DNA from: Kribbella steppae
GTDB taxonomy: Bacteria > Actinomycetota > Actinomycetes > Propionibacteriales > Kribbellaceae
Length of the DNA stretch: 64,000 nucleotides
Reading direction: 5' to 3'
NCBI RefSeq assembly: GCF_004342025.1
Contig: NZ_SLWN01000009.1
Span: forward strand, 1-64,000
Below, piece after piece: positions 17,828-26,537 of the stretch. Position 1 is the stretch's first letter, and the number at the start of each line of letters is the position of its first letter. The translations under genes and the position numbers were made by a program. The notes under the pieces are model-generated. The model searched no databases and had not been told where the DNA came from. It saw only the letters and a list, made by a program, of their open reading frames with translations.

Positions 17828-18676
17828 CTATTTCCGGTTCCCGCGGAGCAGGTGGGTGACGTGGTCGCGGGCTTCGTCCCACTTGTCCGGCGGCAGCGAT
17901 CCACGCAGTACGGCGTACGCGAGCCAGAGTGCGAGTGCGTAGAGCGGCAGGCCCATGCCGACCTTCGCGATGCCGAGGGCGTTCAAGGCGTCGACGAGGT
18001 ACAGCGGCACCTGGACGATCAGGCGGAGGGCGAAGAGTCCCGCGAACACCAGCGTCGCGCGGGTGAAGCCCTTGAGCATCGCGGGATCCCGGCGCCAGGC
18101 CGTGCCGGTCTGGGTGATCACGCCGTACAGGACGCCGAACAGCGGCCAGCGGAACAGCACGGTGAGCGCGTAGAGAGCGAAGTACGCGAGGTTGGTGAAG
18201 AAGCCGGGGAGGTAGACGTCCTTGGCGTTGCCGGTGCGGTTCGCGACCCAGGCGGAGATCAGCACGCCGACGAAGCCGCCGGCCACGTTCCGCAGTGGTT
18301 GCTTGCGCAGGATCCGCAGTACGGCGACCGCCGCGCCGCACGCGACCGCGACGATCAGCGCGAGACGCAGATCGTGGTCACTGGCGGCATAGACGATCAG
18401 GAACGCGATCCAGGGCAGGCCGATGTCGAGCAGCGCCCCCCAGCCACCGAGGGCGTGGAAGAAGTCCTTGTCGGTCGTCTGGGGCTTCGTGGGCTCGGCC
18501 GTCTTCGCCCCGTCCGTGTCATCGTCGCCGGTCAGGACGGACTCGGCGGCCTCGACCTCCGGACGCAGCATCTCGACGAGCTTCTCGTCGAGATGTTCGT
18601 CCAAGTGGCGGCGCGGGCCATCCTCGGCCTGCGGGTCGTCCTCGACCTCGTCACGGCGCGACGTCGGCTCAGCCAT
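17828..18676 (-). CDS. DUF3159 family membrane protein
   Basis: Actinobacterial integral membrane protein of 282 residues (cf. Rv2693c). The first 75 residues are charged and soluble (EVEDDPQAEDGPRRH, DDDTDGAKTAEP). The rest holds about five helices with the conserved FFHALGGWGALLDIGLPW and WRRDPAMLKGFTRATLVFAG. Function is unknown. Its ATG lies inside the end of the OB-fold gene (8-base overlap), so it is the last gene of the DUF3710, OB-fold, DUF3159 operon. Confidence 0.9.
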   Translation of the reverse strand: MAEPTSRRDEVEDDPQAEDGPRRHLDEHLDEKLVEMLRPEVEAAESVLTGDDDTDGAKTAEPTKPQTTDKDFFHALGGWGALLDIGLPWIAFLIVYAASDHDLRLALIVAVACGAAVAVLRILRKQPLRNVAGGFVGVLISAWVANRTGNAKDVYLPGFFTNLAYFALYALTVLFRWPLFGVLYGVITQTGTAWRRDPAMLKGFTRATLVFAGLFALRLIVQVPLYLVDALNALGIAKVGMGLPLYALALWLAYAVLRGSLPPDKWDEARDHVTHLLRGNRK

Positions 18677-19079
18677 GCGCGGCCTGCGGACGCAGCTCGT
18701 AGCGCGGGTTGAACATCACCCGGTCGCCGTCGACCACACCGATTCGCCCCGAGGCAATCAGCTCGGAGCCGGGGTGGATCCCGGCGATCTTGCGCCGGCC
18801 GAGCCAGATCAGCTTGACCGTGCCGGTGCCGTCGTACAACTCGCCCTCCAAGGCTGGTACGCCGCCGCGAGGGCTGAACGTGATGGTGCGCAGCGTACCG
18901 AACAGCGTGACCATCTCGCGGTCGTGGCAGCCGGTGATCGACCGGGCACCACAGTCCTGCGCGAAGTCCCGGAGAACTTCGGCGTCCTGCTGCTCCCGGT
19001 CGCCGGCCAGCCCGCGGAAAGCACGCCGCAACAGGCCCGCGGGTTTGTCGCTACCCATGATTCGAGTGTAGTCCGTCAC
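18669..19079 (-). CDS. OB-fold nucleic-acid-binding protein
   Basis: 136-residue protein with one OB-fold (residues about 55-130: VTLFGTLRTITFSPR, LEGELYDGTGTVKLIWLGRR, ASGRIGVVDGDRVMFNPRYEL). This resembles the RecG/DnaE-type single-strand-binding OB domain. It is the syntenic equivalent of Rv2694c. The GTG at 19079 overlaps the DUF3710 stop by 4 bases (GTGA), and its own stop lies inside the DUF3159 start. The later ATG at 19058 lacks a ribosome-binding site. Role unknown. Confidence 0.9.
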   Translation of the reverse strand: MTDYTRIMGSDKPAGLLRRAFRGLAGDREQQDAEVLRDFAQDCGARSITGCHDREMVTLFGTLRTITFSPRGGVPALEGELYDGTGTVKLIWLGRRKIAGIHPGSELIASGRIGVVDGDRVMFNPRYELRPQAAHG

Positions 19080-19726
19080 GCCTCAGCTTCGGCAGCCGGT
19101 TCAGCGCCCGGCGGCAGCTGCAACGGCAGCGATTCGCGCACCGCCATCGGCTCGGTCCCGCGGACGACGATGGTGTTGCGCAGCGTCGCCTCCATCGGCG
19201 GCGCGGCGTCCGGCTCGACCGCGGCCCGGCCGAGCACAGTGGCCCGAAGCAGCCAGCGCGGACCGTCCACACCGATCACCCGCGAGGTCTGGCTGAAGAT
19301 CTGGCCGTCCGGGTCCTCGACCGGCACGACGAGCACCAGCTCGGTGCCGAACGGGCCCTCGGTCTCGGTCGCGGTGCCGCCCATCCGGCTCGCCTCGGCG
19401 GCGATCTCACGCCGTACCTCGGACCAGATGCCGGTCCGCTTCGGCGCCGCGAACGCGCGCAACTCGAGGGCGGAGTCCTCCAGCACCAGCAGGATCGCCT
19501 GCACCTGGCCGGACTGCTCGTCGACCTGCAGCCGCAGCTCCATCCCCGGCTGGCCGGTGATCACGAGGGCACCCAGGTTGATCCGGTCCTCCGCCTCCAG
19601 GACGTCGGCGTCAACCTCGGTGGAGTCGAACGGACCGTCGGCCCGCGGTTCCGGCGTACCGGCCTCGTCGGCGAGCGCCTGCTCGTTCTCGACGTCTTCG
19701 TTCTTGGCCTTGCGGCGGAAGATCAC
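19076..19726 (-). CDS. DUF3710 domain-containing protein
   Basis: 216-residue actinobacterial protein (cf. Rv2696c). After an acidic leader come the family segments INLGALVITGQPGMELRL, VQAILLVLEDSALELRAFAAP and SRVIGVDGPRWLLRATVLG. It is probably soluble, of beta-rich fold; no catalytic motif is seen. It is first in a three-gene operon with overlapping stops and starts, 96 bases downstream of dut. Function unknown. Confidence 0.9.
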   Translation of the reverse strand: MIFRRKAKNEDVENEQALADEAGTPEPRADGPFDSTEVDADVLEAEDRINLGALVITGQPGMELRLQVDEQSGQVQAILLVLEDSALELRAFAAPKRTGIWSEVRREIAAEASRMGGTATETEGPFGTELVLVVPVEDPDGQIFSQTSRVIGVDGPRWLLRATVLGRAAVEPDAAPPMEATLRNTIVVRGTEPMAVRESLPLQLPPGAEPAAEAEA

Positions 19727-19822
19727 TGCTCTTGCCCTCTGCTTCTCAAGTGGTCCAGCCTGATTCTTTGACGTACAGCCGCCGTAGTCTCGCGCATCCG
19801 TCAGGTCAACGGGCGCACCTGA

Positions 19823-20275
19823 TCAGCGTGTCACATCGCCGAAACCGCCGGTCGAGCCGTGCCCCCCGTCACCGCGGGCCGAGCCCGGCAAGGTGGTCAC
19901 CTCGACGAACCGCGCCTTCTCCACCTGCTGGATCACCAGCTGCGCGATTCGGTCGCCGCGCCGCAACGTGACCTCGGCATGGGGGTCCAGATTGATCAGG
20001 CAGACCTTGATCTCGCCACGGTAGCCCGCATCCACAGTGCCCGGCGCGTTGACGAGCGACACCCCGTGTTTGGCGGCCAGTCCGGAGCGGGGATGCACGA
20101 AGGCGGCGTACCCGTCCTGGAGGGCGATCGCGATGCCGGTGCCGACCAGGCCGCGCTCGCCGGGTTTGAGTGTGATGTCACTCGCCGCCACCAGGTCCGC
20201 GCCGGCGTCGCCGGGATGGGCGTACGCCGGAAGTGGCAGGTCGGGGTCGAGTCGCTGGATCAGAACCTCGGTCAC
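19823..20275 (-). CDS. dut: dUTP diphosphatase
   Basis: Trimeric dUTPase, hydrolysing dUTP to dUMP and pyrophosphate, so keeping uracil out of DNA and feeding dTMP synthesis. All five motifs are present in 150 residues: GDAGADL, PRSGLA, GTVDAGYRGEI, RGDRIAQLVI and the C-terminal GSTGGFG. The GTG at 20275 matches the family N-terminus (VTEVLIQRLD); the frame opens 12 codons earlier without support. It is divergent from the DUF3093 gene, matching Rv2697c/Rv2698. Confidence 0.97.
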   Translation of the reverse strand: MTEVLIQRLDPDLPLPAYAHPGDAGADLVAASDITLKPGERGLVGTGIAIALQDGYAAFVHPRSGLAAKHGVSLVNAPGTVDAGYRGEIKVCLINLDPHAEVTLRRGDRIAQLVIQQVEKARFVEVTTLPGSARGDGGHGSTGGFGDVTR

Positions 20276-20327
20276 GAGAGGCGACCTTACCGACGGGCCC
20301 GGACCAGCCACATGCCAGGCTGGTCCT

Positions 20328-20783
20328 GTGGGTACCTATCGCGAAAACCTCAGGGTGCCGGTGTCGTGGTGGATCATCGCCGCCGCCGCGACCGTCACGC
20401 TCTTCGTCATCACCGCCGTACCGGTCGGGACGTTCGCCGGCGCCTTGGTCGGCGGCACCGCCCTGCTCCTGCTGGTCCTCTTCTTTCTCCAGTACGGCGG
20501 CGCGCGGGTCGAGGTGGACGGTGAGCGGCTCCGGGCCGGGCGGGCCGTGATTGAACGGGCGCACCTGGGCAAGGTCGAGGCGCTGACCGGGGACGACGCG
20601 CGGCACGCATTCGGGCGGGACTGCGATCCGAAGGCCTACCTGCTGCTGCGCAGCTACGTCCGGGGCGCGGTCCGGGTCGAGATCACCGATCCGCGCGACC
20701 CGGCGCCGTACTGGGTGATCGCCACCCGGCATCCGGACCGGTTGGCAGCAGCGCTGACGGGGAACAGCGTGGCAAGATCCTGA
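20328..20783 (+). CDS. DUF3093 family membrane protein
   Basis: 151-residue protein with two membrane helices (residues about 13-55: VSWWIIAAAATVTLFVITA, then a Gly/Leu-rich second helix). A soluble domain follows with the family pattern VEVDGERLRAGRAVIERAHLG, CDPKAYLLLRSY and PYWVIATRHPDRLAAAL. Equivalent of Rv2698. The GTG at 20328 is in frame and just precedes the first helix. It is divergent from dut and followed 29 bases later by the DUF4235 gene. Confidence 0.88.
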   Translation: MGTYRENLRVPVSWWIIAAAATVTLFVITAVPVGTFAGALVGGTALLLLVLFFLQYGGARVEVDGERLRAGRAVIERAHLGKVEALTGDDARHAFGRDCDPKAYLLLRSYVRGAVRVEITDPRDPAPYWVIATRHPDRLAAALTGNSVARS

Positions 20784-20812
20784 CTGTCGGGGACTTGCGT
20801 TAGGAGGCTGTT

Positions 20813-21130
20813 GTGGTCGGAGCGAAGATCGGCTGGAAGCTGGTGCTGGCCGCGTTCACGCTGGTCGTGGGCCTGGTCGCGAACAAGGCGGTCAGTACGG
20901 CCTGGAAGGTCGGCTCGGGCGGGAAGCCGCCGAAGGGCGGCCAGGGCGGCTACGCCGAGGTGGTGACCTGGGCGGTCGCGAGCGGGGCCGCGGCGGCGGC
21001 CGCCAAGCTGTTCGCCGAGAAGCGCGCGGCGGCGTACTGGCTGAAGTCCACCGGGTACGCACCGCCCGGCTACGAGCAGGACGCCGTCAAGGGCGTCCTG
21101 GTCAAGAGCGTCGCCAAGGACAACGACTAA
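20813..21130 (+). CDS. DUF4235 family small membrane protein
   Basis: 105 residues. It has an N-terminal helix (GWKLVLAAFTLVVGLVANK), a Gly-rich linker, and a second hydrophobic segment (VVTWAVASGAAAAAAKLFAE). This is the usual DUF4235 layout. The GTG start has a strong TAGGAGG 6 bases upstream. It probably shares a transcript with the DUF3093 gene; a hairpin follows. Confidence 0.88.
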   Translation: MVGAKIGWKLVLAAFTLVVGLVANKAVSTAWKVGSGGKPPKGGQGGYAEVVTWAVASGAAAAAAKLFAEKRAAAYWLKSTGYAPPGYEQDAVKGVLVKSVAKDND

Positions 21131-21145
21131 AGACAAAAGCACAAC

Positions 21146-21183
21146 AGCGGGACCGTCCCCAGAAGTCTGGGGGCGGTCCCGCT
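21146..21183. terminator. Bidirectional terminator
   Basis: AGCGGGACC/GGTCCCGCT with an inner GTCCCC/GGGGGC continuation: a long stem around AGAAGT. It lies between the convergent DUF4235 (stop 21130) and DUF4193 (stop 21213) genes. Confidence 0.88.
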
Positions 21184-21212
21184 GCGGTTGATGCCGAAGT
21201 AGGGCGCTGGTG

Positions 21213-21512
21213 TCAGGCTGCGCAATCGCGGCAGATCAGCTGCCCGTTCTTCGTCTCGGCGAGCTGACTGCGGTGGTGAACCAGGAAGCAGCTCGAACAG
21301 GTGAACTCGTCGGCCTGGCGCGGGAGGACCCGCACCGCCAGCTCTTCGTGGCTCAGGTCGGCACCGGGCAGCTCGAAGCTCTCCGCGGCCTCGGCCTCGT
21401 CCTCGTCGACCTTGCCGGAGTTCTTGTCGTGACGGCGAGTCTTCAGTTCCTCGATCGACTCTTCGGAAGCATCTTCGTCCGTCTTGCGCGGGGCGTCGTA
21501 ATCAGTCGCCAT
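21213..21512 (-). CDS. DUF4193 family zinc-ribbon protein
   Basis: Small acidic protein of 99 residues (cf. Rv2699c). The first 60 residues are charged (MATDYDAPRKTDEDASEES). The C-terminus is a four-Cys zinc ribbon, CSSCFLVHHRSQL followed by CRDC. The ATG at 21512 has AGGG 7 bases upstream. The 285 bases upstream (21513-21797) contain no gene and should hold its promoter. Function unknown, though such ribbons often bind RNA polymerase or nucleic acid. Confidence 0.92.
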   Translation of the reverse strand: MATDYDAPRKTDEDASEESIEELKTRRHDKNSGKVDEDEAEAAESFELPGADLSHEELAVRVLPRQADEFTCSSCFLVHHRSQLAETKNGQLICRDCAA

Positions 21513-21797
21513 GGTGTTTCCCTGCCCTCTTCGTACCCGTGGTGTTGCCTGCTGAGCCCTTGAACAGGTACAGCGGCCGAGAAATTCCGCACTGGAATCT
21601 TTCGTCCCCCGAAACCCTTGACAGCCAGGCCGGGACCGGCAACAACCGTTCCCGAGGACGGGATTGTGCCCTATGAAGGGCCCTACCCGCGCGTCAGGGT
21701 CCACCTTCCGGCCAGCGTGTCGCAACAAATGTCAGGACCGAACACCAGAATGCTCATGGGTGCGCGATACTGCGCACTAATGAGCATACAGGAGCGG

Positions 21798-22598
21798 TTA
21801 CGCGCGCAACGGGTCGGTAGCGGCGAGGAGGTCGTGGAGCGGCCCGAACAGCGCCGGGCTGGCCGCGATCGACATTTCCGGCGACACGTCCGCCCCGTTC
21901 AGCCCGCCGATGGCCGCGCCGGCCTCGGCGGCGATCAGCGCACCCGCTCCGTAGTCCCACGGATTCAGTCCGCGTTCGTAGACCGCGTCCAGCCGGCCGC
22001 AGGCGACGTAGCACAGGTCGATCGCACCGACCCCGATCCGCCGGATGTCGCGGACCTCGGTGATCAACTGCTGGATCACCGCGGCCTGGACCTCCCGCCG
22101 GGCCGGGTCGTACCCGAACCCGGTCCCGACCAGGGCCTTGCTCAGCTCGGTGCACCCCGACACTTGGATCGACTTTCCGTCCAGGAACGCGCCGCCGCCC
22201 TTGGTCGCGGTGTACACCTCGCCTCTCGGCGCGTCCACGACCACACCGGCCACGGTCTCCCCGTCGTACTCGACCGCGATCGAGACGGCGTACGTCGGGA
22301 TGTCGTACAGGTAGTTCACCGTGCCGTCGATCGGATCGACCACCCAGCGGACGCCACTGGTGCCGACCACGTCGTCACCCTCCTCGCCGAGGAACGAGTC
22401 GTCCGGGCGGGCCTGCAGGACCCGGGCCCGGATCAGCTCCTCCGACTCCCGGTCGACCGCGGTGACCACGTCGGTGACGGTGCTCTTGGTGTCGGCGACC
22501 GTGATCGTGCCGCGGCGGCGTTCGACGATCAGCCGCGCCGCCTCCTCCGCCACCTCCACGGCCAGCTTGAGCAGGTCCTGGGGGCTTTCGGTACTCAT
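21798..22598 (-). CDS. suhB: Inositol monophosphatase family protein (SuhB-like)
   Basis: Mg2+-dependent inositol-1-phosphate phosphatase family, 266 residues (cf. Rv2701c). In actinobacteria it supplies myo-inositol for phosphatidylinositol and mycothiol. Metal-site motifs: FLGEEGDD (Glu), WVVDPIDGTVNYLY (the DPxDGT signature) and LNPWDYGAGALIAAEAGA (the WDxAAG-like site). The ATG at 22598 has GAGG 6 bases upstream. It lies 76 bases downstream of hemH on the same strand, with a GAGCGAAGCGAG-type repeat between. The exact substrate is inferred. Confidence 0.93.
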   Translation of the reverse strand: MSTESPQDLLKLAVEVAEEAARLIVERRRGTITVADTKSTVTDVVTAVDRESEELIRARVLQARPDDSFLGEEGDDVVGTSGVRWVVDPIDGTVNYLYDIPTYAVSIAVEYDGETVAGVVVDAPRGEVYTATKGGGAFLDGKSIQVSGCTELSKALVGTGFGYDPARREVQAAVIQQLITEVRDIRRIGVGAIDLCYVACGRLDAVYERGLNPWDYGAGALIAAEAGAAIGGLNGADVSPEMSIAASPALFGPLHDLLAATDPLRA

Positions 22599-22605
22599 CC
22601 ACGTC

Positions 22606-22672
22606 CTCGCTTCGCTCCGGGCGCGGATGAGGCTCGGAGCGGTCTATGCCTATTGATGAACTCGCTTCGCTC
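22606..22672. repeat. Two copies of CTCGCTTCGCTC in the hemH-suhB gap
   Basis: CTCGCTTCGCTC occurs at 22606-22617 and again at 22661-22672. The second copy is flanked by GAAC and GTTC arms. A related GAGCGAAGCGA lies at 55782-55792 in another intergenic gap. This looks like a short dispersed intergenic repeat of the genome. Confidence 0.6.
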
Positions 22673-22674
22673 GT

Positions 22675-23748
22675 TCATGCAGATTCCTTCGCTGGTTGGG
22701 TCGGTCGACGCAGGGGTGGGCAGCAGTCGTGACGGCAGTCGTCCCAGGCCGGGCCGAGCTTGCCGACGCAGGGCCGGGCCGGCTCCTCGCCGCGCTCAGC
22801 CGCGGCCCGCTCGACGACCAGGTCGCGCAGCATGGCGACGAACTGCGGGTCGGTGCCGGGGGTCGCGGCCCGGGTCATCGGCAGCCGGAGCTTCTCGGCC
22901 GTCTGGGCGGCCTCGGTGTCGAGGTCGTAGATGACCTCCATGTGGTCGCTGACGAACCCGATGGGTACGACTGCCACACCCGGTACGCCGTCCGCCGCCA
23001 GAGCCTCCAGGTGGTCGTTCACGTCCGGCTCGAGCCACGGCACCTGCGGCGGGCCGGAGCGCGAGCAGTAGACCAGGTCACTCCGGAGGGACTGGCCGGT
23101 CCGGCGCTCGATCTCCGTGGTGATCTCCGCCGCCACGTCCAGGTGCCAGTCGACGTACCCGTTGCCGTCCGGTCCGCTGGTCGCGTTCATCGCGGTCGGG
23201 ATGGAATGCGTCACATAGGCGATCGCCGAGCCCTCGGGCAGCTCGCTGAGCGCCTTCGCGGTCGCCTCGACGAACGAGCCGACGAAGCCGGGGTGGTTCG
23301 CGTAGTGCCGAAGCTTGTCGATCCGGGGCGCGTTCGGCACCTGCTTGGCGGCGTCCTCGAGGTTCTCGCGGTACTGCCGGCAGCCCGAGTACGACGGGTA
23401 GGCCGAGGTCACGATCACCACGGCCCGGCGGATGCCGTCGTCGGCCATCTGCCGCATGGTGTCGGTCAGGTACGGCGCCCAGTTGCGGTTGCCCCAGTAG
23501 ATCGGCAGGTCCACCCCGATCTCGTCGAACGACTCCCGCAGCGCCGCGAGCAGGGCGCGGTTCTGGTCGTTGATCGGGCTCTTCCCACCGAACGCGTAGT
23601 AGTGCTCCCCGACCTCCTTCAACCGCTCGTCGGGGATCCCCCGGCCCCGCGTCACGTTCTGCAGGAACGGCAGTACGTCGTCCGGCTGCTCGGGCCCCCC
23701 GAAGGACAGCAACAGCACCGCGTCGTACGGCGAAGCATCCACTGGCAT
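22675..23748 (-). CDS. hemH: Ferrochelatase (coproporphyrin III type)
   Basis: Inserts Fe2+ into the porphyrin. In actinobacteria the substrate is coproporphyrin III (CpfC). It has 357 residues with DAVLLLSFGGPE, YAFGGKSPIN, SAYPSYSGCRQYRENL, YVTHSIPTAM (catalytic His), VYCSRSGPP and PIGFVSDHMEVIYDLD (metal-site Glu). The C-terminus has the Cys set for a [2Fe-2S] cluster (PCVGKLGPAWDDCRHDCC), typical of actinobacterial enzymes. The ATG at 23748 has GGAG only 1 base away. The GTG two codons in (23742) has better spacing of 7 and may be the true start. Confidence 0.96.
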   Translation of the reverse strand: MPVDASPYDAVLLLSFGGPEQPDDVLPFLQNVTRGRGIPDERLKEVGEHYYAFGGKSPINDQNRALLAALRESFDEIGVDLPIYWGNRNWAPYLTDTMRQMADDGIRRAVVIVTSAYPSYSGCRQYRENLEDAAKQVPNAPRIDKLRHYANHPGFVGSFVEATAKALSELPEGSAIAYVTHSIPTAMNATSGPDGNGYVDWHLDVAAEITTEIERRTGQSLRSDLVYCSRSGPPQVPWLEPDVNDHLEALAADGVPGVAVVPIGFVSDHMEVIYDLDTEAAQTAEKLRLPMTRAATPGTDPQFVAMLRDLVVERAAAERGEEPARPCVGKLGPAWDDCRHDCCPPLRRPTQPAKESA

Positions 23749-23906
23749 GCTCCAAGTTTCTCAGTTGAGGCCAGAGCCCGGACCGCCAGGCCATCACAAT
23801 CGCCCCGGCGCAGCCTGGGTGAGCGCGGGCCGGCGGGTACGCCCGCGGATGTGATGGCGTGGCGGTCCGACCGAATCCCCAGCGGTTAGGGTGTTCCCGG
23901 TCCCTC

Positions 23907-25106
23907 ATGCTCAAGCCCTACGTCCATCTCATGCGCCGTCCCGGTGCCAGTGCGTTCTTCACTGCCGGGATCCTCGGGCGTATGCCGATCTCGATGATCG
24001 GGCTCGGCATCGTCATCCTGATCGCGCAGGAGAGCGGCTCCTACGGTCTGGCAGGTGCGGTCTCCGGTGTGGCCGTCATCGCGGGCGCGCTGACCGGCCC
24101 GATCCAGGGCCGGCTGGTCGACCGGTTCGGGCAGCGCAAGCTGCTGATCATCGGCTCGGTGGTCTGCACGATCGCGCTCGCGGTGTTGCTGGTCGCCGTA
24201 CGTGCCGACTACGCCACCTGGGTGCTCTACGTGGTGTCGTTCGTTGCCGGTGGCACCCGTCCGCAGGTGGGCTCGTTCGTCCGTGCCCGCTGGACGCACC
24301 TCCTCGGCCGTGGCCGGGCGTTGCAGACCGCGTTCGCCCTCGAGGCGGTCGGTGACGAGGTCGTCTTCATCGTAGGCCCGGTGCTGGTCACGGCGCTCGC
24401 CACTCAGGTCAGTCCGTACGCCGCTCTGGCCGCAGCCGGCGTACTAGGGCTGGCCGGTGGCATCTGGCTGGCGCTGCTGCGTGCGTCCGACCCACCGGGC
24501 CGGGGCAAGTCGGATGGGGCCGAGCAGGCACCACTCCCCTGGGTCTCGATCCTGCTGCTCAGCCTGATCGGTCTCGGCCTCGGCGCGACCCTCGGCGGTG
24601 CGGAGGTCGTCACGGTTGCGTTCACCACCGAGAAGGGCCAGGCCAGCATGTCCGGCGTCGTACTGGCCGTGTGGGCGTTCGGCAGCCTGCTGGCGGGTCT
24701 CTGGTACGGCTCGGTGCACTGGCGCGCACCGGTCGAGCGCCGCCTGCTGATCGGCACCATCCTGCTCGCGCTGACCCTTGCGCCGCTCCCCTGGGTCGAC
24801 AGCGTGCTCATGCTGGGCGTCGTCCTGTTCTGCTGCGGGATGACCATCGCGCCGACCATGGTCGCGGTCACCGCCTGTGTCGAGGAGTGGGTGCCGCCGC
24901 AGCGCCTCACCGAGGCGATCACCTGGACCGTCACCGGCATCCTCCTCGGTGTGGCCCCTGGCAACGCCGCCGCCGGCCACGCCGTCGACCTGTGGGGTTC
25001 GTCCGACGCCTACTGGGTCCCCGTCTGCTTCGGCATCTCCTGCGCCCTGATCGCCGCCGCCTCCATCACCTTCGCCCGCCCGAAGACGAGGTTCGCGCAC
25101 AACTAG
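23907..25106 (+). CDS. MFS transporter
   Basis: Major facilitator protein of 399 residues with 12 predicted helices and the loop 2-3 signature GRLVDRFGQRKLLI, of the drug/metabolite exporter type. Polar central loop at about residues 195-215 (DPPGRGKSDGAEQAP). The ATG at 23907 has no good Shine-Dalgarno. A TAGGGT box at 23887-23892, 14 bases upstream, suggests a very short or absent leader. It is followed 39 bases later by a MerR regulator, possibly controlling it. Substrate unknown. Confidence 0.9.
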   Translation: MLKPYVHLMRRPGASAFFTAGILGRMPISMIGLGIVILIAQESGSYGLAGAVSGVAVIAGALTGPIQGRLVDRFGQRKLLIIGSVVCTIALAVLLVAVRADYATWVLYVVSFVAGGTRPQVGSFVRARWTHLLGRGRALQTAFALEAVGDEVVFIVGPVLVTALATQVSPYAALAAAGVLGLAGGIWLALLRASDPPGRGKSDGAEQAPLPWVSILLLSLIGLGLGATLGGAEVVTVAFTTEKGQASMSGVVLAVWAFGSLLAGLWYGSVHWRAPVERRLLIGTILLALTLAPLPWVDSVLMLGVVLFCCGMTIAPTMVAVTACVEEWVPPQRLTEAITWTVTGILLGVAPGNAAAGHAVDLWGSSDAYWVPVCFGISCALIAAASITFARPKTRFAHN

Positions 25107-25112
25107 CCTTGT

Positions 25113-25131
25113 ATCTCCTCCGACGGGAGAT
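25113..25131. promoter_or_regulatory. Dyad upstream of the MerR gene (putative operator)
   Basis: ATCTCC, 7 bases, GGAGAT: a 19-bp perfect dyad between the MFS stop (25106) and the merR start (25146). The size and symmetry match sites bound by MerR-family dimers. It could equally form a small hairpin ending the MFS transcript. Confidence 0.4.
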
Positions 25132-25145
25132 GTGAGGGTGTGGGC

Positions 25146-25880
25146 ATGGACCACTCGATCGGTGAGCTGGCGCGCCGGGCCGGGGTGACCGTCAAGACGG
25201 TGCGGTACTACTCCGACCTCGGCTTGCTGGAGTCACGTCGTACTGCTGCCGGTCACCGCCGGTACGACGCCGGCGCGGTGGCGCGGCTGGAGCTGATCCG
25301 GACGTTACGGGGTCTGGGCATCGACCTGGCGATGGTGCGGGCGGTGCTCGAGCAGGAGCGGACGCTCGCCGACGTACTCACGGCACACGCCGAGGCGGTC
25401 GCCGTACAGATCCGGACGCTGCAGTTGCAGCACGCGGTGCTGTCAGTGGTCGCCCATCGTCACTCGACGCCAGAGGAGCTCGAACGCATGCATGAACTGA
25501 CAGCCCGGTCCGCACACGAGCGCCGCGCCTTGATCACGGACTTCCTGACCTCGACCCTCGGCGATGATCCTGACTTCGCCGCGATCCGGCAGAACCTCAC
25601 GCCCGTGCTCCCCGACGACGCCGAACCTCAGCAGGTCGAGGCTTGGCTGGAGCTGGCGTCGCTGGTCCAGGACGACACCTTCCGCTCCGCCGTACGACGG
25701 ATGGCCGCCGGGTACCGCACGATCGCAGCGGAAGCCGGTGCGCCGCTCCAGCACGACCCGGAGCTGCGCGACCGGCTGATCGAGCTCCGCCGGACCGAGG
25801 CCGGCCCGCGCTGGCACCGCTATCTGGAACTGGTTGCCGTCGTCAACGGCTGGGCCGCGCCGTCACGGATGGCGGGGTAG
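25146..25880 (+). CDS. MerR family transcriptional regulator
   Basis: 244 residues. The N-terminal winged-helix is textbook MerR (IGELARRAGVTVKTVRYYSDLGLL, then HRRYDAGAVARLELI), followed by a dimer helix to about residue 115. The C-terminal 130 residues (ALITDFLTSTLGDDPDFAAI onward) are a helical sensor-like region without the Cys ligands of metal sensors, so a small organic ligand is likelier. The ATG at 25146 has GAGGG 7 bases upstream; the GTG at 25140 is too close. Its last 18 bases overlap the convergent TRIC gene. Confidence 0.92.
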   Translation: MDHSIGELARRAGVTVKTVRYYSDLGLLESRRTAAGHRRYDAGAVARLELIRTLRGLGIDLAMVRAVLEQERTLADVLTAHAEAVAVQIRTLQLQHAVLSVVAHRHSTPEELERMHELTARSAHERRALITDFLTSTLGDDPDFAAIRQNLTPVLPDDAEPQQVEAWLELASLVQDDTFRSAVRRMAAGYRTIAAEAGAPLQHDPELRDRLIELRRTEAGPRWHRYLELVAVVNGWAAPSRMAG

Positions 25881-26489
25881 CGGCGCGTTCCAGCCGCGCC
25901 GGATGGCCAGCAGGCGGATGGTGAAGCAGGTGACCGCGCCCACGATCGGCACCCACAGGGCGTCGTAGTCGAGGGCTGCCGCGACGACTACGATGCCGGC
26001 GCCGAGGAACGCCGGGGTGGCGTAGATCTCGGCGCGCAGTACGACGGGGACACGGCCGCTGAGGATGTCGCGGATCACGCCGCCGCCGATGGCGGAGATG
26101 GTGCCGAGGAGCGCAGCCGAGAGCGGCGACAGACCGTACTCGATCGCTTTCACCGCGCCGGTCACGCAGAACAGCGCGAGGCCGGCCGCGTCGAAGATGT
26201 TCACCAGCCGCTCGACCCGGCCGATCCCGGGATGCAGGAAGAACGTGAGCAGCCCGGCCGCGACCGGGACCACCAGGTAGCGCCAGTCCTCCAGCGCGGC
26301 CGGCGGGATCGCACCGATCAGCACATCCCGGATGAACCCGCCGCCGAGCCCGGTGACGAGCGCCAGCACCAGGATGCCGAACACGTCGAGCTTCTTGCGT
26401 ACGCCGACCAGCGCGCCGGTGATCCCGAACACGAAGATCCCGACCAGGTCGAGCGCATGCAGTGCCTCCAGTCCAGTCACAGTCGGCAC
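25863..26489 (-). CDS. Trimeric intracellular cation channel family protein (UPF0126)
   Basis: 208-residue membrane protein with six to seven helices made of two internal repeats. Each repeat carries the family signature: GGGFIRDVLIG and GGGVIRDILSG. Bacterial members (YadS/YvgT type) are TRIC-like K+/cation channels, some linked to glycine transport. The GTG at 26489 is the likely start; no clear ribosome-binding site is visible. Family assignment is firm; ion specificity is inferred. Confidence 0.9.
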   Translation of the reverse strand: MPTVTGLEALHALDLVGIFVFGITGALVGVRKKLDVFGILVLALVTGLGGGFIRDVLIGAIPPAALEDWRYLVVPVAAGLLTFFLHPGIGRVERLVNIFDAAGLALFCVTGAVKAIEYGLSPLSAALLGTISAIGGGVIRDILSGRVPVVLRAEIYATPAFLGAGIVVVAAALDYDALWVPIVGAVTCFTIRLLAIRRGWNAPLPRHP

Positions 26490-26537
26490 CGTAAACCACA
26501 GGCGACGGGCCGCCCGCGCACTCTATGGTCTGTGGAC

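Noticed and set aside
21618..21650. TTGACA at about 21618 as a plus-strand promoter
   Set aside because: No acceptable -10 follows at 16-18 bases and no plus-strand gene begins downstream before the suhB stop.
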